In this document: piece by piece, positions 1 through 8,478 of the stretch | How the letters are laid out: every line of letters starts with the position of its first letter | Numbering within the stretch: position 1 is the stretch's first letter | Assembly: GCA_035315065.1 (NCBI GenBank) | Contig: DATFYM010000159.1 | Span: forward strand, 1-47,377 | DNA length: 47,377 nt | Origin: DATFYM01 sp035315065 | GTDB lineage: Bacteria; Acidobacteriota; Terriglobia; UBA7540 | Reading direction: 5' to 3' | Position numbers and translations under genes: made by a program | Notes under the pieces: model-generated | Databases searched by the model: none | The model's input: only the letters and a program-made list of their open reading frames with translations | What the model was told of the DNA's origin: nothing

Positions 1-1
1 C

Positions 2-67
2 AAAGAATACATCCGCAACCAAGACAAATTGGATAGACTCGAAAACCAAGGCAAGCTCTTTAGGTAA
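2..67 (+). CDS. Transposase C-terminus, IS200/IS605-like (partial)
   Basis: The window opens inside a reading frame whose last 21 codons end at TAA 65-67. The tail contains EYIRNQDKLD followed by a basic end (GKLFR). A Tyr-Ile-x-x-Gln segment near the C-terminus is usual in Y1 (HUH) transposases of the IS200/IS605 group, which is the basis for the call. The catalytic His-x-His and Tyr lie upstream of the window and cannot be checked. Two hairpins follow directly, which also fits the end of such an element. With so little sequence the family is uncertain; that it is the end of a real gene is more likely than the exact name. Confidence 0.45.
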   Translation, partial: KEYIRNQDKLDRLENQGKLFR

Positions 68-71
68 TGAA

Positions 72-115
72 GGCCCTTATAGGGCCGCTGCAAACCCCCA
101 CCTATGGTGGGGGTT
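72..115 (+). terminator. Two tandem hairpins after the transposase gene
   Basis: Hairpin 1 pairs GGCCCT (72-77) with AGGGCC (81-86) around TAT. Hairpin 2 pairs AACCCCCACC (93-102) with GGTGGGGGTT (106-115) around TAT, a perfect 10-bp stem followed by a GT-rich stretch (GTTGATT). Hairpin 2 has the shape of a rho-independent terminator with a weak U tract. The group II intron begins eight bases after it, as expected for class C introns, which use terminator stem-loops as insertion targets. The hairpins could also be terminal structures of the IS200-like element. Confidence 0.7.
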
Positions 116-533
116 GTTGATTGTGTGCTGGGCATGTTCACCAGCTCTGGGGTGAAAGTCCCCTCGCCAACGTGATGGAGGTGAAGGCGTAGCGAAGCGC
201 AAGGGTACCTATCTCGTAAGAGCGTGTCCGAAAGAAGCGCGGAACAAAGGCGCGAGCCGACGAACAGAAACTGGATAGGAGGCATACCGAGTCGGGCGAG
301 CGGGCAATTGACCGACAAGCCCATATCCATCAAAGGCTCGGGTTGTAAATCCAGCGGCTGTGCGCTGAAAGCGGGTGAGCTTACCCCAGGAGGTCTGGCA
401 GGTGTCCTGAGAGCAGGACTGAGGGATTCGTGAGAATCCTTGATCATCTGCCAGAAGTCAGCAGAGGGCATAGTAGGGTCGTTGACCTGAAGGCCCGAAC
501 GGCAAGAGAGACGAGTACGGGGAGCGACTCGAC

Positions 534-1904
534 GTGGACAGGCGACAGAAAATCCAGCACGAACTGGCCTTTGCGGGTGAAGGAAAGGGTGAAGCCCTCA
601 GTACATCCGAGGAAGGGATCGAAACCACGGCGGCGGGACTCGGCACGGAAAGTCAGGCGAACACGGACAAGCTGATCGAGGAGGCGTGCGAGAAAGAGAA
701 CCTGAAGGAAGCGCTGAGGCGCGTGAAAGCCAACGCAGGAGCGGCAGGGGTTGACGGAATGACGGTGAAGGAACTGCCAGAGTACCTGCGGGAGAATTGG
801 CCACGATTGAAAGAGCAGCTTCTAAGCGGTACCTATCGACCACAGCCAGTGAGACGAGTGGAGATACCGAAATCGGGAGGAGGCACGAGGAAGCTCGGCA
901 TCCCGATGGTGGTAGACCGATTCGTACAGCAGGTGGCGCTGCAAGTACTGCAACAGCGATGGGACCCCACATTCAGTGAGTACAGCTACGGGTTCAGGCC
1001 AGGGCGATCGGCCCATCAGGCGGTGGAGAAGGCGCAGGAATACATCCAGCAAGGTTGCGACTGGGTCGTGGACATTGACCTGGAGAAGTTCTTCGACCGT
1101 GTGAACCACGACGTGCTGATGAGTCGTGTAGCCCGAAGGATCAGCGACAAGCGGATGCTGAAATTGATCCGAGGGTTTCTGAACTCGGGCGTGATGGAAA
1201 ACGGGCTTGTGGGACCAACGGAGGAAGGAACGCCGCAAGGCGGACCCCTTTCGCCCCTTCTTTCCAATCTGCTGCTCGACGATTTGGACCGAGAGTTGGA
1301 GCGACGCGGACACCGCTTCGTTCGCTACGCAGATGACTGCAATATCTACGTGAAAAGTGAGCGGGCGGGCCAGCGGGTGATGGAAGGGGTGAAAGACTTC
1401 CTCACGCGCAAGCTCAAGCTCAAGGTGAATACATCGAAGAGCGCGGTGGCACGGCCAAAGGATCGGAAGTTTCTCGGATTCAGTTTCACATGGGGAGAAT
1501 CGGCAAGGAGGCGTATTGCGCCTCAAGCGATTCTTCGCTTCAAGGAGCGGATTCGGGAACTGACGCGGCGGACACGCGGAATCAGTATTGAACGGATGAT
1601 CGAGGAGCTTCGACCCTACATGATCGGATGGCGGAGCTACTTCGGCTTCTGTGAGACCCCTCGCATACTCAGGGACTTGGACGGTTGGACCCGAAGGCGT
1701 CTGCGCTGCCTTCTGTGGAAGCAGTGGAAACGCGGGAAGGTCCGCTTCAAGGAATTGAGGACCCGGGGCGTCGGCAAAGACCTCGCCGCGCAAACGGCGG
1801 GAAGCGCGCACGGACCGTGGAGGCTGAGCAACAGCCCTGCGCTGACCCGTGCGCTGCCGAACGCTTTCTTCGACTCCCTCGGCCTCCCGTCGCTTGCTCT
1901 ATGA
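534..1904 (+). CDS. ltrA: Group II intron reverse transcriptase/maturase
   Basis: This 456-residue intron-encoded protein helps the intron RNA fold and splice, and copies it into DNA during retrohoming. The reverse transcriptase domain spans about residues 45-330. Visible motifs are VDGMTV near 73, DIDLEKFFDRV around 180-190 with the first catalytic Asp, GTPQGGPLSP near 232-241, and the catalytic YADD box at 265-268. The maturase (X) domain follows, with GWRSYFGF, and the protein ends in FFDSLGLPSL. There is no HNH endonuclease domain, as expected for class C. The start is GTG at 534; the conserved part begins near residue 46, so a later start is possible. The stop lies 17 bases before domain V, placing the gene in intron domain IV. 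Confidence 0.95.
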   Translation: MDRRQKIQHELAFAGEGKGEALSTSEEGIETTAAGLGTESQANTDKLIEEACEKENLKEALRRVKANAGAAGVDGMTVKELPEYLRENWPRLKEQLLSGTYRPQPVRRVEIPKSGGGTRKLGIPMVVDRFVQQVALQVLQQRWDPTFSEYSYGFRPGRSAHQAVEKAQEYIQQGCDWVVDIDLEKFFDRVNHDVLMSRVARRISDKRMLKLIRGFLNSGVMENGLVGPTEEGTPQGGPLSPLLSNLLLDDLDRELERRGHRFVRYADDCNIYVKSERAGQRVMEGVKDFLTRKLKLKVNTSKSAVARPKDRKFLGFSFTWGESARRRIAPQAILRFKERIRELTRRTRGISIERMIEELRPYMIGWRSYFGFCETPRILRDLDGWTRRRLRCLLWKQWKRGKVRFKELRTRGVGKDLAAQTAGSAHGPWRLSNSPALTRALPNAFFDSLGLPSLAL

Positions 1905-1921
1905 ACGCTCAATCTTGTCGA

Positions 1922-1953
1922 ACCGCCGTATGCGGACCCGCATGTACGGTGGT
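1922..1953 (+). ncRNA. Group II intron domain V catalytic hairpin
   Basis: ACCGCCGTA (1922-1930) pairs along its length with TACGGTGGT (1945-1953). An upper stem TGCG/CGCA is closed by a short loop, and two unpaired bases (TG, 1943-1944) form the usual bulge on the 3' side. The triad in the lower stem is CGC (1924-1926), which is typical of class C introns; most other classes have AGC. Confidence 0.88.
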
Positions 1954-2024
1954 GTGACAGGGAAAGCGGGCGACCGCCTACCTATGTCGATTTATCGCTC
2001 GTCGCAGAGTTGCTGCGGTAGAAA

Positions 2025-2042
2025 GCGGCAGCAAGCTGCCGC
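2025..2042. repeat. Perfect 8-bp palindrome downstream of the intron
   Basis: GCGGCAGC (2025-2032), spacer AA, GCTGCCGC (2035-2042). It lies in the roughly 220-base gap between the intron end and the aldo/keto reductase gene, which holds no convincing gene. The hairpin lacks a U tract, so it looks more like a dispersed palindromic element than a terminator. Confidence 0.7.
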
Positions 2043-2215
2043 ACTCCAAAAGCCAAATTAGGACACTACCGAGCGCGCCAATCGCCCAGGGAGTAGAGTC
2101 CCTTGGACAAATCGCGCCGTAAAACCGCCGTTGCATCAAATTGACCCACTACCTCAAGGAAGTAATTGATACACTGTCTGGGCAGTTTGGCGCGGTGCGC
2201 CAGGAAGGGGACAAG

Positions 2216-3292
2216 ATGAGCGACAGGAAGAGCGATCAGCCGCAGAGGCAGGATCGCCGGGACTTTTTTTTGAAGGCTGGTGTAGCGGCGACCGGCGTGC
2301 TGCTGGCAAAGACGGCGATGGCCGATACGGCGAAGCCACTGCCGGGGCTGCCGGTGAACCCGAAGACGACGGATTCGATGCCGACCCGGAACCTGGGGAA
2401 GACCGGCTACAAGGTAGGGATCTTCAGCCTGGGTGGGCAGGGCTCGCTGGAGCGACCGCACAACGCCGACGTGGCGGTGCCGATTATTGAGCGGGCGCTG
2501 GACCTGGGCGTGAATTATATCGACACGTCATCCATCTATGGCGGGCCGGAGCGCTGGAGCGAACAGTACGTCGGGCAGGTGATCGAGCGGCGACGGTCAG
2601 AGGCCTTTGTGGCGACGAAGACCAAGGAGCGAACGCGTGACGGCTCCTTGCGCATGATCGAGCAGTCACTGAAGCTGCTGAAGACCGACCATCTGGACCT
2701 GTGGCAATTGCACGATGTCGGGACGATGGAGAATATCGACGCGATATTCGCGAAGGGCGGCGCCATGGAAGCGCTGCTGGAAATGCAGGAGCAGAAGACG
2801 GTGCGTTTTCTTGGGCTGACGGGACACTACCGGCCCGAGCCGTTGATGGAGGGTATCCGGCGACATCCGTTCGACACCATCCTGATGGCCATGAATGCCG
2901 CCGATCCGCATCACTACAGTTTCAGCGAGGCGCTCCTGCCGCTGGCCGTAGAGAAGCAGATGGGCATTGTCGGGATGAAGGTGCCGGCGCGCGGACGCAT
3001 CCTCTCGACGTGGACGCCGCCGCCGCTGGAGCAGCAGCAGCACTCCTGGGAAGGCATGGTGCTGGCACCGACTCCGGGCACCCTGCACATGCGTGAGGCG
3101 ATGTATTACACCTTGTCGCGTCCGGTGAGCACGGTGATCATCGGCTGCGATACGGTGGCGCAGCTTGAGGAGAATGTCCAACTGGCGCGGGAGTTCACTC
3201 CGCTGAGCGACAAGCAACTTGCGGAGCTGACGGAGCGAGTGGCTCCGGTGTCGAAGCAGTCAGTGTTCTTCCGGTTCGATCATCGGACATAG
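2216..3292 (+). CDS. Aldo/keto reductase with Tat signal
   Basis: A 358-residue member of the aldo/keto reductase superfamily, TIM-barrel enzymes that usually reduce carbonyls with NADPH. The predicted catalytic tetrad is visible: Asp103 and Tyr108 (YIDTSSIYGG), Lys near 135 and His166 (LWQLHDVG). The N-terminus has a twin-arginine signal (DRRDFFLK at 13-20) and a hydrophobic stretch ending around AMA, so export of the folded enzyme is predicted. The in-frame start further upstream at 2141 was rejected; ATG 2216 has GGAAGGGG six bases ahead and gives a normal Tat leader. The gene is convergent with the GH29 gene. Substrate is unknown; in such contexts these proteins often act on sugars or steroid-like compounds. 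Confidence 0.9.
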   Translation: MSDRKSDQPQRQDRRDFFLKAGVAATGVLLAKTAMADTAKPLPGLPVNPKTTDSMPTRNLGKTGYKVGIFSLGGQGSLERPHNADVAVPIIERALDLGVNYIDTSSIYGGPERWSEQYVGQVIERRRSEAFVATKTKERTRDGSLRMIEQSLKLLKTDHLDLWQLHDVGTMENIDAIFAKGGAMEALLEMQEQKTVRFLGLTGHYRPEPLMEGIRRHPFDTILMAMNAADPHHYSFSEALLPLAVEKQMGIVGMKVPARGRILSTWTPPPLEQQQHSWEGMVLAPTPGTLHMREAMYYTLSRPVSTVIIGCDTVAQLEENVQLAREFTPLSDKQLAELTERVAPVSKQSVFFRFDHRT

Positions 3293-3585
3293 GCTGGTGC
3301 CGTCAAGGAGGATTTCACCGCAGAGGCCACAGCGCAGCCCGATGGCCGCAACCAAAACAAGACGCCAACACAGAGGGCGCAGAGGGGTCACAGAGGTCAC
3401 GGAGAAGAAGTGCCTCGGTTGACCAGCGCGCTTGTTGCGCGCTCTTCTCCGTTTTCTCCGCGAGTCCTCTGCGATCTCCGTGTTGGAGTCTTTTTTCTTC
3501 GCGTGCCGCGAAGAATCTCGAAGATTTGTGAAAGATCGCTGCCAAAAAAGCCGGAAATTACGACCTTGCTTTATAGAGGTCCCAG
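3293..3585. repeat. Intergenic palindromic repeats of the CACAGAGG type
   Basis: The 293 bases between the convergent reductase and fucosidase genes hold no convincing gene. At 3367-3410 there are repeated CAGAGG and CACGGAG words. At 3441-3486 the opposite-strand versions appear (CTCCG, CCTCTGCGATCTCCGTG), making a long imperfect inverted repeat. Its centre contains a perfect hairpin, AGCGCGC (3425-3431), loop TTGTT, GCGCGCT (3437-3443). The same words recur near 11350 and 20560. The structure could act as a bidirectional transcription stop for the two converging genes. Confidence 0.7.
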
Positions 3586-5076
3586 TCAGTTCAGCAGGAG
3601 CTTGAACACGTACGCGAAATCGCCGGGCCTCTGCGGCGGCAACTGGATCTTGAGGCCCGTGGAGTCGTGCTGCCAGCGGAGCTCGGCATCGCTGCCGAGC
3701 AAGGAAACCTTCGCAATCTCGCCTTTGGCAAGCAACGCGTCTTGGGTGCTGAGTGATTTCACCACCAATTGGCGAGTCTCTTTGGGCCAGTCGAGGACGA
3801 TGGCGTAAAGGGTCTTCCAGCGGCCGGTGAAGCGGATATCCTCCGCCGTAAACTCGGGAATCTTCTCCTCGCCGAATTCCCCCTGCACAACCTGAGTCGG
3901 ACCTTCTCCAAATATCTTCCACGGCCGCGTCCCGTAGATCGCCTCGCCGTTCACGCTTAGCCATTTGCCTATGGCGCGCAGCCGTTCGACCGTCGGCTCC
4001 GGCATCACGCCCTGCGCGGTGGGATTCACGTCGAGCAGCAGCGTGCCGTTCTTGCTCACGATGTCGACCAAGCCGTCCACCAACCGGTCCGCCGACTTCA
4101 AATCGGGCTTTTGCACGTAGCACCACGAATGCCAATCGATGGTCTGGTCGGTTTGCCACATCCGGGCCCAGATCTTGTTCATTCTGCCCTGTTCGAGGTC
4201 CAGAATGCCCACGCCCGCCGGGAGGTCCTTTTGCTTGTATGTCACCCCCACTTCCTTCTGCCACCGCTCGGCTTGGCTGTAGTAGTAAGCCAGACAATCG
4301 CTCTGATGCCGCTCGTCGATGATATTCAGGCGGCTGTCAAAGTAGACGAGGTCCGGTTGATAGCGATCGATCACCTCTTTCACTTTCGCTTCCCAGTTAT
4401 CCTGGAATTGCTGCGGTGGCGGCGGCGTGGGCTTGTTATAGTCGAACGGGCTTTGCGGCGCGGACGGGCCATAGAGGTCCGAGTAGCGGGACTGGGAGCA
4501 ATCGAGCGTCTTGTCCTCAGTAGGATACCAGCCCCACAGCCACTGGTGATGAAACGTGGCCAGGAATTTTATGCCCTCGCCGCGCAGCGCGCGCGCCATC
4601 TCACCCACTACGTCGCGGCGCGGACCCATGCGGGCGGCATTAAACGGGTTCACCTTCGAATCCCACAGGGAGAACCCGTCGGCGTGCTCGCTTACCGGGC
4701 CGGCATACTTCGCGCCCGCCTGGCGAAATAATTCGGCCCATTCCTCGGGATTGAACTTCTCCGCCTGAAACATGGGGATGAAATCTTTGTAACCAAACTT
4801 CGCCGGCGGACCATAAACCAGCTTGTGAAAAGTGTTGGCCCTCTGGCCCTCAATGTACATGTTGCGGGAGTACCATTCGTTGTCGAACGCGGGAACGGAA
4901 TAAATCCCCCAGTGAAAGTAGATGCCGAACTTGGCATCGTTGAACCACGTGGGGTCGGCGTGTTGCGCGAGAGAGTCCCAGGAAGGATCGTAGCGGGACG
5001 CTCCGCGCAGAATGGCCGCTGCGCTAACTGCGGCGGAGGTCTTGAGGAACGTGCGGCGTGTCAGTTGAGGTGGCAT
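3586..5076 (-). CDS. GH29 alpha-L-fucosidase, Tat-exported
   Basis: A 496-residue glycoside hydrolase family 29 enzyme, expected to remove alpha-linked L-fucose by a retaining mechanism. The N-terminus has a Tat signal (RRTFLK at 7-12, then an Ala-rich stretch). The catalytic TIM barrel fills about residues 40-390. Family landmarks are KFGIYFHWG near 49-57, the substrate loop around SEHADGF (129-135), ATFHHQWLWGW near 173-183, and the predicted nucleophile Asp247 in DLVYFDSRL. The usual WFD is YFD here, which is conservative. A smaller beta domain follows. It is the second gene of a minus-strand pair, seven bases after the stop of the aldo/keto reductase at 5084, so the two are probably co-transcribed. 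Confidence 0.92.
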   Translation of the reverse strand: MPPQLTRRTFLKTSAAVSAAAILRGASRYDPSWDSLAQHADPTWFNDAKFGIYFHWGIYSVPAFDNEWYSRNMYIEGQRANTFHKLVYGPPAKFGYKDFIPMFQAEKFNPEEWAELFRQAGAKYAGPVSEHADGFSLWDSKVNPFNAARMGPRRDVVGEMARALRGEGIKFLATFHHQWLWGWYPTEDKTLDCSQSRYSDLYGPSAPQSPFDYNKPTPPPPQQFQDNWEAKVKEVIDRYQPDLVYFDSRLNIIDERHQSDCLAYYYSQAERWQKEVGVTYKQKDLPAGVGILDLEQGRMNKIWARMWQTDQTIDWHSWCYVQKPDLKSADRLVDGLVDIVSKNGTLLLDVNPTAQGVMPEPTVERLRAIGKWLSVNGEAIYGTRPWKIFGEGPTQVVQGEFGEEKIPEFTAEDIRFTGRWKTLYAIVLDWPKETRQLVVKSLSTQDALLAKGEIAKVSLLGSDAELRWQHDSTGLKIQLPPQRPGDFAYVFKLLLN

Positions 5077-5083
5077 AGGCCAG

Positions 5084-6121
5084 TTACTGACTGACGGATG
5101 GCGGCAACGGGTTGCGATCCGTGAACTGACGCTGGTGCCAGTAGGGATAAGGGATCGACGGTGCGCTGGCCTCGTCCAGTTTCGACACCTGGTCCGGCGT
5201 TAACCGCCACCCCTCCGCGCCGATGTTCTGCTTCAGTTGTTCTTCATTGCGCGCGCCAATGACGATGGTTGAAACCGTAGGCTTGCGCAGTAGCCAGTTC
5301 AGCGCAATCTGCGGCACAGTCTTTCCCGTTTCCTTGGCCACGGCATCGACGGCGTCGACAACACGGTAGAGGTATTCGTCAGCAACCGGCGGTCCGTACT
5401 CGGCGGTGCGATGCAGGCGGCTTTCTTTCGGCCACGGCTGCCCCCGCCGGATTTTGCCGGTCAGCCGTCCCCATCCCAGCGGGCTCCAGATCAGGGCTCC
5501 CAATTTCTGGTCGAGCGCGAGCGGCATGAGCTCGTTCTCGTAGTCACGGCCCACCAGAGAGTAATAGACCTGATGCGCGACGTATTTCGCCCAGCCATAC
5601 TTCTCCGATAGGGAAAGCGACTTCATCAAGTGCCAGCCGGAGAAGTTCGAGCAGGCGATATAGCGCACCTTGCCGCTGCGTACAAGAGTATCGAGTGTGT
5701 ACAGCACCTCATCGATTGGCGTCAGCGCATCGAAGCCGTGCATGTGGTAGATGTCGATGTGATCCGTGCCCAGGCGTTTCAGGCTACCCTCGCAGGCCTG
5801 GATCAGGTGATAGCGAGACGAGCCGACGTCGTTCGCACTTGGGCCTAAGCGGAAGGTGGCCTTGGTGGATATTAATAGCTCGTTGCGCCTTCCCTGGATG
5901 GCCTTTCCGAAGATCTCCTCTGACAGGCCGTCGGAGTAGATATCCGCCGTGTCGAACACGTTGATGCCGGCATCAAGACAAAGGCCAATCAATCTTTTCG
6001 CCTCTTCAACGCCGGTGGAACCCCACGCCTTAAAGAACTCGTTTCCTCCGCCGAACGTACCCGTGCCAAAACACAGAGACGATACCTTCAGACCCGCACT
6101 TCCTAATGTTCTGTAGTCCAT
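5084..6121 (-). CDS. Aldo/keto reductase
   Basis: A cytoplasmic 345-residue aldo/keto reductase. The predicted tetrad is Asp57 and Tyr62 (VFDTADIYSDG), Lys87 (STKATF) and His128 (HMHGFD). The C-terminal half has the cofactor-binding SxFSGW and VIGARNEEQL segments. There is no signal peptide, unlike the other reductase in this window. ATG 6121 is preceded by AGGAG. The gene leads a two-gene unit with the GH29 fucosidase, suggesting that it acts on the released sugar; fucose or fucose-derived carbonyls are a reasonable guess only. The divergent neighbour is the KimA-like transporter. Confidence 0.9.
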   Translation of the reverse strand: MDYRTLGSAGLKVSSLCFGTGTFGGGNEFFKAWGSTGVEEAKRLIGLCLDAGINVFDTADIYSDGLSEEIFGKAIQGRRNELLISTKATFRLGPSANDVGSSRYHLIQACEGSLKRLGTDHIDIYHMHGFDALTPIDEVLYTLDTLVRSGKVRYIACSNFSGWHLMKSLSLSEKYGWAKYVAHQVYYSLVGRDYENELMPLALDQKLGALIWSPLGWGRLTGKIRRGQPWPKESRLHRTAEYGPPVADEYLYRVVDAVDAVAKETGKTVPQIALNWLLRKPTVSTIVIGARNEEQLKQNIGAEGWRLTPDQVSKLDEASAPSIPYPYWHQRQFTDRNPLPPSVSQ

Positions 6122-6178
6122 TTGTTCTCCTGGAAACCCCGCAATCTCTCATTATACATGGCGTCAGAAGTCGGTTCG

Positions 6179-6270
6179 CATGTCATTCTGAGCGCAGCGA
6201 AGAATCTCTCTTCAATTCAACCGATCCGCAAGACCAAAGAGAGATTCTTCGCTGCGCTCAGAATGACATG
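6179..6270. repeat. 34-bp perfect inverted repeat in the gap before kimA
   Basis: Left arm 6179-6212 begins CATGTCATTCTGAGCGCAGC, and right arm 6237-6270 is its exact reverse complement, with a 24-base spacer. It sits in the 378-base gap (6122-6499) between the divergent reductase and kimA genes. The rest of that gap shows no gene; an in-frame extension of kimA to 6374 has no family support. Perfect arms of this length point to a recent or constrained mobile-like or structural element, not to chance. Confidence 0.85.
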
Positions 6271-6499
6271 CTTGGAGGGCTTTGGCATCCACTTATGTCG
6301 TCACGTATAGATGTCAGCAACGGGATAAAAGGAAGCCAATTTCAAGTGAACGAATTCTCGATGCTTCGACTCCTTGTGGCGCTGGTCGTGGGCGGCGCAG
6401 CGTCTCTCACCTGGTCGTTTCCCGGAGGGTCTCCGTCATTTTGTGGCAAGATCTACTTCATGGTACGACGCAGGGCGACTTCGACTTCAGAGGATGATA

Positions 6500-8368
6500 A
6501 TGACACTTAACGATCTACTTTTCGGCAGGCCACTGCGTTCTTCGGAGGAAGCGGGAGAGAAGCTGGGACCGGTAGGAGGCCTCTCCGTTTTTGGCTTGGA
6601 CGCGCTCAGCTCCGCCGCTTACGGGCCGGAAGCAGCACTCACGCTGATGATCCCGCTGGCCGCCGCGGGAGTTGCTTACATTGTGCCGATCACGGCCAGC
6701 ATCATCATCCTGCTGGCGATTGTCTATTTCTCGTATCGCCAAACCATCCAAGCTTACCCAACCGGCGGCGGCTCCTATACGGTGGCTCGCGAGAACCTGG
6801 GAGAATTCCCCGGGCTGCTTGCGGCCGCTGCCCTCATGATCGACTACGTTCTGACGGCTGCCGTTGGAATCTCGGCAGGCGTTGGGGCGCTCGTCTCTGC
6901 CGTGCCGTCGCTACAGCCGCGCACCCTGCTGATCTGTCTCGTGATCTTGCTGCTCATCACTATCGTCAACCTGCGGGGCGTTCGCGAGACGGGCGCCGTG
7001 TTTATTATTCCAACCTATATATTTGTTGGAAGCTTGCTTGTCACCTTGATGCTCGGACTGGTCAAAACGCTCGCCGCCGGCGGTCATCCCTTGCCCATCG
7101 TCGCTCCGCCGCCTTTGCCCCTGCCCACGGCCGCGGTTAGCGCTTGGCTTTTGCTCAAGGCTTTTTCCAGCGGCTGTACGGCCATGACCGGCGTCGAGGC
7201 GGTCAGCAACGGCGTCCAGGCTTTCCGGGAGCCGGTGGTGAAATCCGCACAGCGAGCCCTGACCATGATCATTGCGATTCTCATTGTGCTGTTGGGGGGA
7301 ATCGCCTACCTGGTTCGTGCCTACCACATCGGCGCCACCGACCCCGGACAGGCGGGATACCGGAGCGTGCTTTCCATGCTCGTCGCCGCGGTGGCCGGGC
7401 AGGGCGTCTTTTACTACATCACCATGGGCTCCATCCTGCTCGTGCTGGCGCTCTCGGCCAACACCGCCTTTGCGGATTTTCCGCGACTCTGCCGCGCCGT
7501 GGCCGAGGACGGATATCTTCCCCACGGCTTCGCCTCGCGCGGAAGGCGGCTGGTGTTCTCGCAAGGGATCTGGGTGCTCGCGGTGCTGTGTGCCGCGCTG
7601 CTGATATTGTTTGGCGGGGTCACGGACCGGTTGATTCCGCTGTTTGCCGTAGGTGCTTTCCTGGCGTTCACGCTGTCCCAAGCCGGCATGGTCGCTCACT
7701 GGAAACGAATCGGAGGCAGAGGATCGCGACACAGCATGTTCGTGAACGGACTGGGGGCCGTGGCGACCGCGACCACCGTGGGGGTGGTAACTATCGCCAA
7801 GTTCGCCGAAGGAGCCTGGGTAACGGTGCTGCTCATTCCCTCGATCATGCTGGTGATGATGGCCATTCGAAAACACTATCGTCTCGTTGCGGCAGAGATT
7901 GCGAACCCTGCGCCTATGGATTTGACCGACCTGCGGGCTCCGCTGGTCGTGGTTCCGCTTCTCGCTTGGAACCGGGTCGCTCAGAAAGGGCTGCGGTTTG
8001 CCCTCACTCTCTCGTCCGAGGTACAGGCTCTGCACATCGATTGTGATAAGGACGCCGGGAGCTTTGCCCAAACGTGGAACCGCTACGTCGAGGAGCCGGC
8101 GAAACGAGCGGGTCGGGTAGCCCCCCGCCTGATGGTACTGCCGTCGCCCTATCGCTTCGTCCTCACCCCGATCTTGGACTATATTCTGGAACTCGAACGA
8201 AGCAACCCTGACCGGCAAATCGTCGTATTGATTCCCGAGTTGGTGGAGCGGCATTGGTATCACTACTTCCTGCACAATCAACGCGCTGAATTGCTAAAGG
8301 CGCTTTTGTTGGCCAAGGGGAGCCAGCAGCTTATTCTCGTCAATGTGCCGTGGCACATCATGGCCTGA
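6500..8368 (+). CDS. kimA: KimA-like potassium importer (APC superfamily)
   Basis: A 622-residue protein resembling KimA (YdaO) of Bacillus, a high-affinity proton-coupled potassium importer. The N-terminal two thirds has about 12 membrane helices of the APC fold. Shared landmarks are LDALSSAAYGPE and YPTGGGSYTVARENLG early on, then LLKAFSSGCTAMTGVEA. Later come ANTAFADFPRL and a C-terminal cytoplasmic domain (about 470-622) containing HNQRAELLKA. KimA works as a dimer whose cytoplasmic domains bind c-di-AMP; that regulation is known for the family and not visible here. ATG 6500 was chosen because AGAGG lies six bases upstream; ATG 6494 is the alternative. No recognisable c-di-AMP riboswitch lies ahead. 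The gene is monocistronic between unrelated neighbours. Confidence 0.88.
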   Translation: MTLNDLLFGRPLRSSEEAGEKLGPVGGLSVFGLDALSSAAYGPEAALTLMIPLAAAGVAYIVPITASIIILLAIVYFSYRQTIQAYPTGGGSYTVARENLGEFPGLLAAAALMIDYVLTAAVGISAGVGALVSAVPSLQPRTLLICLVILLLITIVNLRGVRETGAVFIIPTYIFVGSLLVTLMLGLVKTLAAGGHPLPIVAPPPLPLPTAAVSAWLLLKAFSSGCTAMTGVEAVSNGVQAFREPVVKSAQRALTMIIAILIVLLGGIAYLVRAYHIGATDPGQAGYRSVLSMLVAAVAGQGVFYYITMGSILLVLALSANTAFADFPRLCRAVAEDGYLPHGFASRGRRLVFSQGIWVLAVLCAALLILFGGVTDRLIPLFAVGAFLAFTLSQAGMVAHWKRIGGRGSRHSMFVNGLGAVATATTVGVVTIAKFAEGAWVTVLLIPSIMLVMMAIRKHYRLVAAEIANPAPMDLTDLRAPLVVVPLLAWNRVAQKGLRFALTLSSEVQALHIDCDKDAGSFAQTWNRYVEEPAKRAGRVAPRLMVLPSPYRFVLTPILDYILELERSNPDRQIVVLIPELVERHWYHYFLHNQRAELLKALLLAKGSQQLILVNVPWHIMA

Positions 8369-8478
8369 CGGAGGCGGCCGACAATTGAACTTGCGTCGGC
8401 AGGCCAGAGTAGATGTCGCAGCAAAGGTTTTGGCCCGCCGTTAGAAAATGAAAGGTCCGCTCTCACCACTTCGGAAGG

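Larger units (their letters stand above)
123..1991 (+). mobile_element. Group II intron, bacterial class C, apparently complete
   Basis: The 5' end reads GTGTGCTGGG, matching the group II GUGYG start, right after a terminator-like hairpin. The interior carries an intact maturase/reverse transcriptase gene (534-1904). Domain V lies at 1922-1953 and a domain VI-like stem with a candidate bulged adenosine near 1984 follows, with the 3' splice site near 1991 (CGAT). Total length is about 1.87 kb. Class C is supported by the reverse transcriptase type, the lack of an HNH domain, the CGC triad in domain V and the post-terminator location. Exact ends are inferred and could be off by a few bases. With both ORF and domain V intact it could still be mobile. 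Confidence 0.88.

Noticed and set aside
822..1811. Long open frame opposite the intron reverse transcriptase
   Set aside because: It mirrors a well-supported coding sequence, has no recognisable domain and arises from GC-rich codon use.
6271..6499. Possible c-di-AMP (ydaO-type) riboswitch ahead of kimA
   Set aside because: KimA genes in Firmicutes often have one, but I cannot find its conserved segments here; only the inverted repeat is clear.
6374..6499. Upstream extension of the KimA frame
   Set aside because: The extra 42 residues have no family similarity, and AGAGG precedes ATG 6500.
6911..8281. A 456-codon minus-strand frame opposite kimA
   Set aside because: The composition is dominated by Gln, His, Arg and Gly with no domain; kimA is certain on the other strand.
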